From contig JAVTVX010000004.1 of assembly GCA_033439265.1 (NCBI GenBank), forward strand, positions 14,769,701-14,833,700: 64,000 nucleotides of DNA. Reading direction: 5' to 3'. The first letter of the stretch is position 1, and every line of letters starts with the position of its first letter. This document shows, in pieces, positions 1 through 12,500 of the stretch. The position numbers and the translations under genes are program-made. The DNA comes from Dillenia suffruticosa (Eukaryota; Streptophyta; Magnoliopsida; Dilleniales; Dilleniaceae). The notes under the pieces are model-generated. The model saw nothing but the letters and a program-made list of their open reading frames with translations, was not told the origin of the DNA and did no database searches.

Positions 1-883
1 TGAATCAACGATCATGAAGTTGAAATGTTGCCTACATGGATTCTCCACCAACCATTATTTTATTTTATCCTCAAAATTAAAATAATTAAAATTATAAAAA
101 GCTCAATGCAATTCGGGAAGTTGCAATGGCAAGTATTAAACAAATAAACATGGTGCTTTCAGAGCCACACCTTGGGATACAGCGGCCTATGGCAAAACTG
201 ACCCCTATTTTCTGTGAGGCATAGCAGACTCTAAAATTATTCTTTCTATCATTTTTTTTTCTTAATAGTTCTTAATAGAATTTTAGAGGTATAGTAACCG
301 CAGGTTACTATATTCATTTAATCATAAATTTAGAGTTTGATTCATGAAAATAAAGAAATAAAATTTAAAAAAATCAATCTTTTAATGAATCTCACAATAC
401 TCGAACTGTATTAATTAAACAAAATCCGAATATCAATCGATAAAAATAATAATTAGTTCAGTCTCAAACTTATGTTTTTCCGTTGGTTGAACCAATTATA
501 GATTGCTATTGTGGTTCAAATGCATTATTAGAACTGTATAATAATGCTTTATGCCAGCCAATTCTCAGAATAGAAGTTCCCATGGACTTTTGCACTTTTG
601 CTATCAAGATAAATTTCCTAAACGGGGGGGAGGGAGAGAGAGATGTTGAAATTAAACTGTACATGTGAATGCAATACAAACAACATACAATGCAAGTGAA
701 AAACCCTTCAAAACTGGTACCCAGAAATCCCAAAAAAAAAAAAAAAAACAAAAAATCACAATACAATCATCTAATCTACATTACAACAACAGAATGCTCA
801 AATGAGAAAACATCTGAGTCCTCCAAACAACTGTTTCTGCTGATTTTGCCTCTTTTGTTCTCCTCCCCAAAGAATGATGAGGC
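1..883. other. Region downstream of the receptor-kinase gene
   Basis: AT-rich sequence with no coding region I can support. The open frames here are short and low-complexity (runs of A, and GA around 627-641). Since the kinase gene reads leftward and stops at 884, the right part of this stretch should hold its 3' UTR and polyadenylation site. Confidence 0.5.
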
Positions 884-3031
884 TTACTGCACATCAGCCT
901 TCTTTTTCCTATTTGATCTGCTACTGATTTTTGAAGGTGGAGATGGAGAGAACTCAAATGGTAGAGGTGGAAGATCCATTTCCCCTCTCAAAATCTTAAC
1001 AATATCTCCAATATCTGGTCGCAACTCAGGCATTCTCTGCAAGCAAGCAAGTGCCAAGTTGATGCACAAGCTTGCTTGTGACCTGTTATACCTATCTTTC
1101 AACCTCTCATCTACAAGTTCTAACACATTTCCTGCGTGAGCTAGGTGTCTACACCAGCTTATCAAGTTTGCCTTTTCAAGCTTCATTGGAGAGGATAGAA
1201 CATGCAGTGGCCTCCTACCAGACACAATCACCAGAATCAGCACTCCGAAACTGTAAATGTCGGCTTTCTCCATTAAGTAACCAGTCCCACCATATTCTGG
1301 TGCAACATAACACAAAGTCCCTCTCATGCTTGTTGTGCTGCTTAATTCCCTGCTAAAAAGATCTCCACTCCACATCTCACTCCCTATGGAATGTGCATTG
1401 TTCTTCTTCCAACCCCTTCTAAAACTGAATTCCCCGTTTGCATCGCAATTATTTTGATTCTCTTCCAAAAAGTGTGTTCGTCTTCGAAAGTGCAAATGGC
1501 GGGTCAGAGAAAAATGTGGAAGTTTAAACCCTTTCTTCCACCTGAATTTAAGTTTGTTTATCTCAATACCCTTCTTGCTTATTTCAGAAAGGTACTCTTC
1601 TTTCCACCACTCTTGCATCTTCCGGTGTCTCTTTTGGAATGATTTCCTGCCCTTTGTGTCTTTCACTTCTAAACCCTTATTGCAATCTTCAGACCCAAGT
1701 TCCTGTAGGTGTGAATTAGTTGCATTAGTATCAAACATATAGAGTTGAGTTGAACTATCCAAGTTGGATTTCTCGGGATTGCACTTCCCTACTTCATCCC
1801 AATCTGGGTTCTCAGAGGGGCATATCTGGCTTCCTATCCACTCCATGACATAATCTTTACTACACAACTCACCACTTCCATCCTGCTTCCACCACCAATC
1901 TCTTCCCCATGGTTTAGCAGACCCAGCATCATCAACAACCATAGAAGCATTTGAGTTCAACTCTTTGCTATGTTCAACACTACAATACTCATCATCATAA
2001 GGAACAAACCGATTCCAATCATCACTTCCAACCTCAAGATTCGAAATCTCCTTACTCTTCACATTTTTACTCTCATTTGCAATACTCGCATTGTAATTTA
2101 AAGAACCCAAGTTCAAAGCTTTCGCATTGCAACATACCCTACTATTTTTGGATGAAGATGAAGCTTGCAAAGCCAGAGAAAAATCAACCTCATTATTACT
2201 CTCAACAGGAGTACTGATTCCAGGGGTCTCAACACTAGCAGCTGCTACATTCCCAGAAAGCTCTTGGCTCTTACCCAATTCCTGACTAAACAAATCCACC
2301 CCAAATTCACCTTCAACCTTAAGCCTAGACAACCCGAAATCCGAAATTTTCGCCCGGAAATTCCAATCAAGCAGAACATTACTAGGCTTTATATCTCCAT
2401 GAATCACAGGAGGATCACACTCCAAGTGCAAAAATGCTAGAGCCCTTGCCACATCATGAATTATCTGAAACCTCATTTCCCAATTCAGATTCAGACTCAA
2501 ATTCAAATTCTCTTCGACAGAATTGAAAAGGGATTCTTGTAAACTATGATTAGGCATGTATTCATACACTAACAACCTCTTATTCTTTTCCAAACAATAA
2601 CCTAGGAGAGCAACAACATAAGGAGATCTCAAACCACCTAGTACCTGCAACTCATTCTGGAATTCCCGCTCCGCTTGAGCAGACGGTAAATCTTCGAGCT
2701 TTTTGACGGCGACGGACTTCCCATCACGGAGAATACCCCGGAAGACGGTGCCGGAACCGCCTTTTCCGATGGAATTTTCGGCATTGAAATCGTTGGTAGC
2801 ATTCCTGAGCTCCTTGAAAGAGAACCTCTGTAACTTGAGTTGTTCGGCGGAGGAGTCAAAAGGGCTTGTTTTGGAATTGTGAAGGAAGGATTTCCACAAA
2901 TAGTAAAGGAAAATGAGAATGGCAAGGAAGAGAATTGCAGAAGCAGTGAGGGTAATGCAGAGGAATAGAGTATTACCATTAGGGTTTGGCTGGGGAGATT
3001 GAGGGTTTGGAGAGATGGGTCTGGAGGGCAT
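884..3031 (-). CDS. Receptor-like serine/threonine protein kinase, At2g45590 type
   Basis: Intronless gene for a 715-residue membrane kinase that should phosphorylate Ser/Thr on cytoplasmic partners; its ligand and substrate cannot be told. The N-terminus (about 20 residues, Pro/Asn/Ser-rich) has no ectodomain. One membrane segment follows at about residues 21-46. The kinase domain starts near residue 68. Visible landmarks are the Gly loop GKGGSG (89-94), the VAVK lysine (K110), HGDIKPSN (211-218), DFG (231-233), APE (577-579), DIYSFG (591-596) and RPD (671-673). HGD in place of HRD makes it a non-RD kinase. About 340 residues lie between DFG and APE, rich in Ser/Asn/acidic residues and then basic (about 455-545). 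That long insert is why I place it with the Arabidopsis At2g45590/At4g25390/At5g51770 group. The tail is basic (RSNRKKK). The start at 3031 is chosen because the short N-terminus plus membrane helix fits this group. A TC repeat lies in the likely 5' UTR. Confidence 0.9.
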   Translation of the reverse strand: MPSRPISPNPQSPQPNPNGNTLFLCITLTASAILFLAILIFLYYLWKSFLHNSKTSPFDSSAEQLKLQRFSFKELRNATNDFNAENSIGKGGSGTVFRGILRDGKSVAVKKLEDLPSAQAEREFQNELQVLGGLRSPYVVALLGYCLEKNKRLLVYEYMPNHSLQESLFNSVEENLNLSLNLNWEMRFQIIHDVARALAFLHLECDPPVIHGDIKPSNVLLDWNFRAKISDFGLSRLKVEGEFGVDLFSQELGKSQELSGNVAAASVETPGISTPVESNNEVDFSLALQASSSSKNSRVCCNAKALNLGSLNYNASIANESKNVKSKEISNLEVGSDDWNRFVPYDDEYCSVEHSKELNSNASMVVDDAGSAKPWGRDWWWKQDGSGELCSKDYVMEWIGSQICPSENPDWDEVGKCNPEKSNLDSSTQLYMFDTNATNSHLQELGSEDCNKGLEVKDTKGRKSFQKRHRKMQEWWKEEYLSEISKKGIEINKLKFRWKKGFKLPHFSLTRHLHFRRRTHFLEENQNNCDANGEFSFRRGWKKNNAHSIGSEMWSGDLFSRELSSTTSMRGTLCYVAPEYGGTGYLMEKADIYSFGVLILVIVSGRRPLHVLSSPMKLEKANLISWCRHLAHAGNVLELVDERLKDRYNRSQASLCINLALACLQRMPELRPDIGDIVKILRGEMDLPPLPFEFSPSPPSKISSRSNRKKKADVQ

Positions 3032-3113
3032 TTTGATTTTGGGTGAGGGGTTTGTTTAGTTTTTGCTGTTTGTTGGTTTTGAAGGCATGAACAAAAGGTG
3101 GTAGTGATGACTT

Positions 3114-3116
<3 letters not shown>

Positions 3117-3145
<29 letters not shown>
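3117..3145. repeat. (TC)n microsatellite in the likely 5' UTR of the kinase gene
   Basis: An uninterrupted TC tract of about 29 bases lies about 85 bases upstream of the kinase start codon. On the gene's own strand it reads GA. Such tracts are common in plant 5' leaders and core promoters; a regulatory role here is only inference. Confidence 0.9.
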
Positions 3146-3149
<4 letters not shown>

Positions 3150-3391
3150 CCAAGGCAGTTTGCTTTACAGTTGGAAAATCAAGAAGATTATTTTTTATTT
3201 TTAATTCTATTTTTTAATTACTGTTGAAAATTTTTGGCGTTATTAAGATAATATATCGGGATTCATAAAAGGGGAAGGCAGGAAGAGAAGGGAGGGTCTC
3301 AAAGGTGCTTTTGACTAAAGATAAAGCCATTTTTTATGTTGAGTTGATTGTATGATAAATCATAAACTTGGTCCGTGCGAGGAAGACAAAA

Positions 3392-3393
<2 letters not shown>

Positions 3394-3432
<39 letters not shown>
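3394..3432. repeat. (GA)n microsatellite upstream of the kinase gene
   Basis: A near-perfect GA tract of about 39 bases. Relative to the minus-strand kinase gene it is a CT tract about 360-400 bases before the start codon, opposite in phase to the TC tract at 3117. Confidence 0.9.
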
Positions 3433-3434
<2 letters not shown>

Positions 3435-6400
3435 AAAAGGAACAAATGGATTTTACAGTTAAATGGGTTTGGTGCTTTGGTGGGGATGGAGTGTATGTGC
3501 AGTGCAGTGTTTTTGATGAGTAGTGAGACGCGTGAGGAGATAGATATTGTGGGGTTCCATGGGAGAAAGAATTTTGGGCACAGAGAGGGGAAAGGAGACC
3601 GGAGAGGGGACAGATGTGGGTATGTCAGCTGGCCAGTAACAATAGGAATCCTAAGCAGAGTCCTTTGTGGGAGCGGACCTTCATTGTCAGATCAGTAGTC
3701 TACTTGTAAACGCAAACGACGGACATTTCTTTGGTTCCGAAGCATACTCTTACTAGTTTCATGGATATCCGCAAAGTATAATTTCATAAGCATCACCCCT
3801 TTTTCTATCATTTTTTAATAAAATATAATAATAAAATAATTAATAATCATTGAATAATACTTTAATGATTGTCAATTTTATAAATATCATTGTCTATAAA
3901 TAAATATACTCATCTACTATTTCTTTATAAAACAGTCATTCACTATCTAAGTATCTACTAATGGTTAAGTAGTTGTCATAGCAAGACATTAATGGATAAT
4001 TGATGATGAGGTTGTTTGTGTTGATTAGGATGCTTTCACACTTAGGTTTTAGTCTTGTATTCAAACTCATATCTTACCCTGCAACACCTCTATCTTATCT
4101 CTTATCATAAATAACTAATTTTTTACATAAATATAATTAATTCAGTTTAAATAATTGTGAAATCAATTTAAAAATAAACTCTTTTGATTATTTTTTTATT
4201 TTCAAAATTTAAATTTAAAATATTGATTAACGGACTATTATTTTTGTCATAAGGCACACAAAACCGTTATCATAAATAACTACGAGGAAAACTTTACTAA
4301 TTAAGATAAAATAGGATGCTTAAGGAAGAACCAACTCAAATTAAGATAAAATCTTGTGAGTTATCTCTTATTTAATGGATATCAATCTGCTGTTGCAGGA
4401 GATTGAGTTAGATTAGTGACATATATTAGGAACCTTCTTTTTTTCCTTTAAATAATTCTAATTAATATTCTATACTAATTTCAAAGAAATATTCCGGTCC
4501 CTATCCTTTCTTTTTCTTCTTCTGCGTTGTTATGTTTTTCTTTTCTCATATTGTGTAAGAGCATTAAAAAAATCATTTGTCCCTGAGGGGACAAATTAGT
4601 GGTACAAATATTATTCCTTAACATGGTAATCCTAAATTCAAATTTCTGTATAATAAAAAAAAGTTAAAAAAACCATCAATGTGAAAGAAAACAACTAAAA
4701 TCTCATAAATTTGCTTTCACTTTTAATAAAAAAAATATTACAAATAAAATAAGGAAAAGTGGATGACAAATTGAGATTTTACAAACACTCTGAATTCAAA
4801 CTTTGAAGCCCAAGAAAGGAAATTTTATCTTTTTTTTTTTTTTTTTTTTTTGGGTATAATCTATTTACACCCTTCAAATATAGCCTCCAATCATCCATTG
4901 CAAAATTTGAATTTGTGCACTAGCATAGCACCATAAAGAATAGCCCACTAAAAATGAACCAATTCACCCTTTTCACAACATCAAAATTGGTTTGATGATT
5001 ATTTATTTTTGGGTTTTTATGAATGATCTTTTGTTTTTGAATAGAAGGAAATGACTTTTACCCAAAGTGTATCTTTCCAAGCTTTATTGGGATAAAGCTC
5101 ACAAGGCGGGGGGCGTGTAAATGTTTCGTTCTCTCTTTTAAAAGTGGAGATCGCACTAATGCACGCATTCATTTTTTGGAAGCTTTGTTTGTTTAGGGCT
5201 TAGCTTTTTCAAAGGAAGAGAGATGTTATGGTTTGGCTGGAGCAGTCTTAAAAGTGTGTGATAGGTTAATGGTCACTCACGGAATGGGTAGTGCAGAGCA
5301 CAGATTCAACGCAAGCCGCTGATTTTTGTCTCTCTTTGGGTGCTTTACTGGGTGGAGGTTAAAGAACATGGCTTGTTGGGGGAGATGGGACCCTGTTACC
5401 AACTGAGGAGTTAAGATTTCACTCTCTCTCTCTCTCTCTCTCTCTTAATTCTCCTGCAATCTCCTCCACATCCTTAAAGAGAAGGGCTCCATACATTCCG
5501 CTATAACCTTTTCATTTCATCATTCTACAACACCCACAAAACTAAGCACATTACCAACATTTTGGAATGGATGGTTGAGATTTAACCTGACGATCCAATG
5601 ATTAAGAATGTTTTTGAATAATTTAAAGAAAAAAACTATTATTTTCCTTTTAAATATATGGGTGCTCATGCAATTTAAACATGCATTAAACCTAAATATT
5701 TTAAAAAATATAAATCCTTTATTATTTACAACAATAGCAAACTGAATTTTAATCCCAAATCTTGGATAAGTCATTTACCGATTACCGTGATAAAATTGAA
5801 TCATTCCAAACAACCATAATTCTGGCTTTTGGTGATTTAAAACTAGAATTTTGAACACATAATCCATTGTGTTGAATCCAATATATATATATATATATAT
5901 ATATTCTATTTACTAAAAAGAGAATATCAACAATAATTTTATTTATTTTTTGGTCAAAGAATAGTAAAAATCATTATTTTGTTCATGTAATTATATCAAG
6001 AATTATATGGAAAGGGAGGCATTTTTGTCATATAAAACCGTCATATAGCTTTCAAACAAAAAGCATGCACCCACACTTGTATATACCAGTATACATTCGG
6101 TCTTGCTCTATGCAAGCAATTCAGATAAATTGATTCTCTTATGAAATTGAGTGAGAGATGATCAAGCTCAGCTTTGTGCAAGACAAAGTAGATCTCAAGC
6201 TTAAGGGGCCAGACGTCTACTTTCCCTTGTTCAGCCTGTAATATAAAAGAAAATAGAAAAAAAGCAAATAGCTAGAATTGACAATAAGATGCATAATTTC
6301 TTATCCAAATTTAATTTCAACCAAACGATGAGATTCATAGTAAGATGAATATATACGTCCCACTGAAAGGTCTATGAATAAATTTGGAAAAAAAAAACAA

Positions 6401-6527
6401 AAAACAAAAAACTAAAATAATCGGATGCTTGTAGAAGGACGTCAATAACCGTGAAGAAACCAATTTTAGTGAAATTGAGAGCAAGGGGCATAGGAAGAAG
6501 CTGCATTTTACCAGCTTGCAACCTTTT
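3433..6527. other. Intergenic region between the kinase gene and LPA3
   Basis: No gene is supported. It should contain the kinase promoter on the left and the LPA3 3' UTR on the right. Visible simple repeats are poly-T at about 4830-4851, (CT)n at 5422-5447 and (AT)n at 5881-5904. The open frame at 3477-3698 and the minus-strand one at 5520-5774 lack recognisable protein features and look fortuitous. Confidence 0.6.
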
Positions 6528-9500
6528 TCAACTTCTCCATGCAGAAGAGAGCTCCAGATCTACATCTTCTTCCCACCAGGTAGTTGTCTGCAACATTCAT
6601 TAACATTAACAAGAATAAGCCACCCAAAACATGTAGCGCTGTCATCTTCTACCAGACAAGAATGAGGTGATATAAAACTGGACATTTTATGTGGTATGTT
6701 CAAGATGGATTCTTTTTGTTGCAAACAGAGAACTATCCAACATCTGTCCAGTACAAATAGGATACAGTGTATATATGTATATAGTTATATATACAATGAA
6801 ATGCAAAGAAACCTTGTAGCCTCTTCGTAGAAACTGTAATGAACTTCCTTGTTCCTCCTGCAGCCCTAGGACCCTCAGCAGTTCCTCCTTGGTCTAGAAA
6901 GGATACAACATTGTTATTGCAAATGCGTGTAATCTTAAGGAAACCAATTAGAAAAGGACAGAACAGCAAGAAGGGAAACTTACTTCACCCAGGGTGAAGC
7001 GAGTTGCACTCTCTGCCACGCAAGCATAGGAACCATCTGCTTGCTTAAGCATCACCTGCCAAGGGCCTGCAAAATGCAAGGTATGGTAATGAAGCATCTA
7101 ATTGCAGAAAAATCTCAATCTTCAATGAATAGGTCTCATTAATCTGTAATAACTTGTGGTCGGTGTTTTTTCCTTTTATTTTTTATTTTTTATTTTTTAT
7201 TTTATTTTTTTTCCTGCCTGCTGACACCATTAAAGGGATTTTTGGGATCTTTTGCAGTAAAGGTGACAAATGGGAAAGTAGATAATTTCATTTTCCTTCT
7301 ACATACAAAACTATCTAGTATAGCTCATTATTGTTTCAGCAGCACTCTTACACTGCAAGAAACATGCCCTAAGATCCTAAAGTAAATAAACACAACTTTG
7401 TATGGTTCATCAGGCATCAAAATGATCCCTATAAGACAACCAATCCAGCAACTGGTTCATCAAAGGCAATGTGTGATGGTCTGGGTTATGGGTATAGTTC
7501 ATCAGGCAACAAAACAATCCAATCCAGAAACTGGTTCATCAAAGACCACCTTTCTTGTCAAGACTCAAGAGCAGGTGTCACTACCCTTGTCTCATTAGCA
7601 ATGCATAGTCTAAGTTGAAGAATGCTTGAATTTTAATGAGAAGAACCAGAAAACTATGAACGAACTGTGCGTGCGACTGGTAAACATGACCAAGACACGT
7701 ATTATATCTCCAAAATCCAAAAGAGCAGATTATTTTACAAACAAATAAGCATAAATATGTTGGACGTCTCTCCAGACCACTTTGATCGTCATCTCTAGTG
7801 AAGCAGGCCACAATTTGAAAGCTTAGGTTCCTCTGGATGGAGGAAGACGGCACGTTTAATAATTAAATCTATGAAAAGAATTGTATGAATCATGTAACAT
7901 TGGCTTAGAGCAACACACACCTCCACCCTTGTTTATTAGTTAATTCACATGGAGTAATTTGTCTAAATATAACATGTGCATACATATACAATCAAATAGA
8001 TCAAGAGTCATTAACCAAAACTCTTACCCGGATACTGACGAAAGAGTGCCCCACTGTAATTCACAATAAAAGGTGCCACTGCTACTGTCTTCCATATTAA
8101 GGGAGATGCTTGGAGTAAAATATAAAGAATAAAACGGAAAATAAATAAAATAATACATCAACAACAAGAAGATACCTTTGAATACTCTCTTATCCGGATA
8201 TAGAATACCGGGATGAACTGAGAAAGAAATCGATAATGCAGATCTTTTGTTGGAAACCCCAAGAGTCCCAAATCAGCACTGTGAATGATATTATTTTTGT
8301 GGGAGATTAAATATTCCAATTCAGAACTAGTTATTAGGGAAAGCCACAACCATGTGTTGTAAATGTGATTTACATATTCTCATAAAAATATAAGGCAGGC
8401 AAGCAAACCATGATGCATACCGTAATGTGTCAAGTTCAAGATTAAAAAGTAAAGCAGGTGTTGACACAGCAAACTTTTCCTGCATATTTCAAGAAATTCA
8501 CTAAGATCAAAATAACTAAGAAAGTCATGGCAAATTTCAAATAGAAGGGAATTTTAGGGATAAAAATGGCATGGTGGGTGTGTCTAGATCATTACTCATT
8601 GCAGTGCTAAGAGACTCATGGCAAATTTCAAATAAAAGGGAACTTTAGGGATGAAAATGGCATGGTGGGTGTGTCTAGATCATTACTCATTGCAGTGCTA
8701 AGTCATCCATATCACAGCCCCTTCAACTTCTGTGACCTTCATTGGCCACAGTCATTCATCTGAAGAAAAGGTTCTAGGGAGATTTCAAAGTAAAAATTTT
8801 GGTGGTAAATATTTGGGAGCATCATTGAAGAGTCCAAAATCCCCTTGGAAGTTCCATTGGATGCATATTTGGATATGATACTCGTTGAATACTGGAGGCA
8901 TATTCACATTTTCAAAAACATACTTATTATATACTCGTGATACTAAGATACTTCATGTATTTTTATTTTAATCGTTTGCGACAATTATATTCACCGATAG
9001 CATATAATATGTTAAACAACCCACTGATGACACAACATGCAATTAAAGGATCCAAATCTTGTACCAACTTGTCATAACTCTTTAGCACTCAGTTTTGAAA
9101 TATTTTAAGTTGCTAATTTGAAAACTTACTTTTAGATACAAATTATCATTATAGATATATTAATGTAATTATTTTAAATCTGATTCTTGCAATGCTGTGT
9201 TCTATTTTCAAATTTATCCGTATATTTTGTTGTCCATTTCCTATAACCATATCCATGCTTTGTAGGATTTGTCAGCCAACAGATCACAGTTATGTCTGTT
9301 TGCCTTTTCTGCCAAATGTGACAAGATAAGAGTACATATTGGGAATGCCGGATTCTACTGGTGTGCCAACATCATTGGCACCCACCACCACTGTATAGTT
9401 CATTTCGTACTCTGCAGCTACGGAATAAATCACCAATTCTTAGCCATACACCAGCAAAACGCTTTGTCCTGAAACCAATCAAACCAGCTCTACTATGAGT

Positions 9501-12500
9501 TGAATCTGAAACCACTTGAACTAAGTTCACCTAATTAGAAGCGAATCCCAAGCCGATCTGAGTTATCTAATTATTCAAGTCTAGCTCAGGGCTCTAGTTC
9601 ACTTAACTAACCTCAATTCAATTTAGTTTATGCTCCAAAGCCATTTAAGACCAGTTTACTACTCTGACCTCAGTTTCAAGCCCACTAAAGCTTCATAATT
9701 GAGGTATTTGGTCCACTTCACCACTTTCTTATTTCTTGTCTTGTGAGTACTGTTTTACTCAATTCTAGAGAACATTGCTGCCAGCAGTCTTGGTGCCGTT
9801 TTGTGCAGTCTTGACCCAATTTGCACATGATTGGGGCTCAAATATTCACTTAATGTCAACATATTTTTTGAAATGGCTTAGCTTATAATTAGCAGATTAA
9901 TTTGAACAATTTGCTATACTTCCATCAATTTACTATTTATCATCACTCAAAAGAAGGCTATTCATAACTTTAAATTGCTTAGTCTAACCCTATTCAAAAG
10001 CCTGATGGCACAGCAATCAGTCACCAAAGCTTTAACAATTACTAGTTGTGAACCATCATTATCTGTTAACTAACTGTCAATTTTATAAGCGTCTTTCATA
10101 GTGAGTAATACCAATATATTTATTTCATAAAATTGTCATTTTACATTTTATTACCCCTAAACAGTTGTTTTAATTTCATCAAATTATTACCATGACTTTG
10201 AAGGAACAGATCACTCTTCCACATGCATTCTAATCTTAATCCAACGTATTGAGGCTATGGAGTCAACTTCTTCTGTTTCTTTTTTTTGGGGGAGGGGGCG
10301 CGGTTGGGCTGATTTTGAAGATCAGACAATACAGCTCATTCTATTGCATTGAAGAAGCAACAAAAGAACACCAATTTAAGAGGAAGCACTTGCAACAAGG
10401 GAATGACTCCGAATACTGAACTACAAACATTAAAGAAAGGACACCAAGTTCAATATGCGAATGAAATATCTTAACTGGGAAGAGAACAATATATATGTGA
10501 AGGCATCGTACCACATACTTCTCTATGATAGAAAGCTCACGCGTGCTACAATTGATGAAGACAAAAAGTGACGGAGGTTCATTAGATTCCCAACGACCTG
10601 CACTAATACATTGCATATCATATTATAGCAATGAGCCTTTACAATATAGAGCACATTCATAGGGTTTTGAAATTTGTCTCATTAAACATTCATTAAAAAA
10701 CAATGTCAACTGTATGCTAATCCAAATTTAAGATAACATTTTTGCAATATTGGAAACAAGATAATACATAGCTATAGCCACCATTACAATTTTCTAACCA
10801 TTTCAAGAATTACAAGCATAGTTCAGCTCTTCATAAAATCATACTTGCCGATTAGTTCTTCAAGCTCCCTGCTAGTAATGTGTCCTTCTAGGACATTTTT
10901 ATCTCTAATTAATTATTTGCAAACAACACAAGTAAAGAAATATGCCCCATTTTAAGGGCAATAGTGATTGAATTAACCATTAACCATTATATATGTCATT
11001 CAGAATGTAATCACTATTAAACTAGAATTAAATTGTCTACACGTAAAATCATAAGCAATATGATAATTTATATAAACATCACAAATAGTAACCACACCCA
11101 CCAATTGATGAACTTAGCTCAGATTTAACTGATTTGAAAAACGAAGTTTCATAAACAATTATGGCTCTCACAATTGCAATAAAAATGATCAGTCTATCTT
11201 CACAGCTTTCAATAAGTTTATTCATGTTTAGAAGTATACATTTAAAGCAAAACCAACCTTCATTTTCATCTTCAAAGTCGAAATCCAAAGTGTTCTTTAT
11301 GGATCTGAAGAAAGTGGTAACAGGACCACTGGGAACATCATCAAGGGAAGAAATAGAAACACCACTTATCTGAAAGAAAAATATCAGAATGAATTCATGC
11401 AATCATTCAGGAAATTTACGATCAAAAGCTTTTCCAGTTTCAAGTTTCTGGGTGGAAGAATACAGAACACATAGAAGATCATCAATCGTACACCAGTAAA
11501 CACACAGAAAAATATTGAAGATGAGCCAACTTGGTTAAATTTGGAAAATACTTGGGATTAGCATAAGTATCTGCTTTTGTTTGGGAGTTCTGCTAAGAAG
11601 GAAAAAGTAACGAAACCAAAAATGGTAATATGCAATACATATTTTTGAGCTTCCTAATAGAAAGTGCTAATTGTCCCCAAACTGCCCAAGTTGTACCTGT
11701 TTTACCAGCTTGTGCTAGCTTAACATACAATCGTTAATACGGATTAACTCTGTATAACCCTTTTTTCGCTAAGCTGATGGGGTGGGGACAAGACAAAAAT
11801 CCGAAACCTTTATATGATTAGAACTCTAGAGCCTCTTGATGACTATTTCAGCTGAATTCTAACTTTACTGTCTGTATTTGCTTATTATTTTTTTTATATG
11901 TAAAGGTAATCCTCTTGAATACAAATAGAGTGCAAGCATCATTGAAAGTAGAGAAATTGCCACAGAAGTTTTCAATTGGGCTTAACCGTTCACAGGATGA
12001 AGAGAAAACACTATAGCATGTCAAACACCATTTGTAGTGGAAAACAGTAGAACAGAAAATTTAGTTATTGATGACTATTTTAAATACCGAATCAAGAGCT
12101 GCTTTGAAAAGCTGAGAGGCCCTTCGCTTCTCTGGCTTGTCAGGAAACACCTGAGGTTTACATATTTTTATCAGGACACAAACTCTTGAAGCAAGAGGCA
12201 CAAGTTAAGGGGGAATAGAGAAAATTTTCTTACAATGCAAGATCTTAGACCCTTTCTCTCTTGAAGCTTTCTCACAACAGCTAAGGAAAGTTGAATATTG
12301 GCATCGATAAATTCATCTGAAGATCCCTTCACATATATGGATATCAAATACAATCATCTCTCCCTTGTTAAGAAGACAAATGACTTGCCACTAACATCCA
12401 AGGTGGAAGAGGAGTGTTGGATTTAGCATGAATTTCTCAAAGTCATACCTGTACAAGGAGGTGGTATAACAGAAAGCATGATAAAGAAACGAGTAACATA

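Noticed and set aside
669..1356. Plus-strand open frames across the 3' end of the kinase gene
   Set aside because: They are antisense shadows of the kinase coding region and its 3' flank, low-complexity at the start, with no domain pattern.
2638..3153. Minus-strand 171-residue frame starting with an Arg/Glu dipeptide repeat
   Set aside because: The repeat is the GA microsatellite translated. The rest is the kinase gene in the wrong frame.
9269..9472. 67-residue plus-strand frame with several Cys and His residues
   Set aside because: It lies within LPA3 intron 6, has no splice or domain support, and its Cys/His spacing matches no zinc finger I know.
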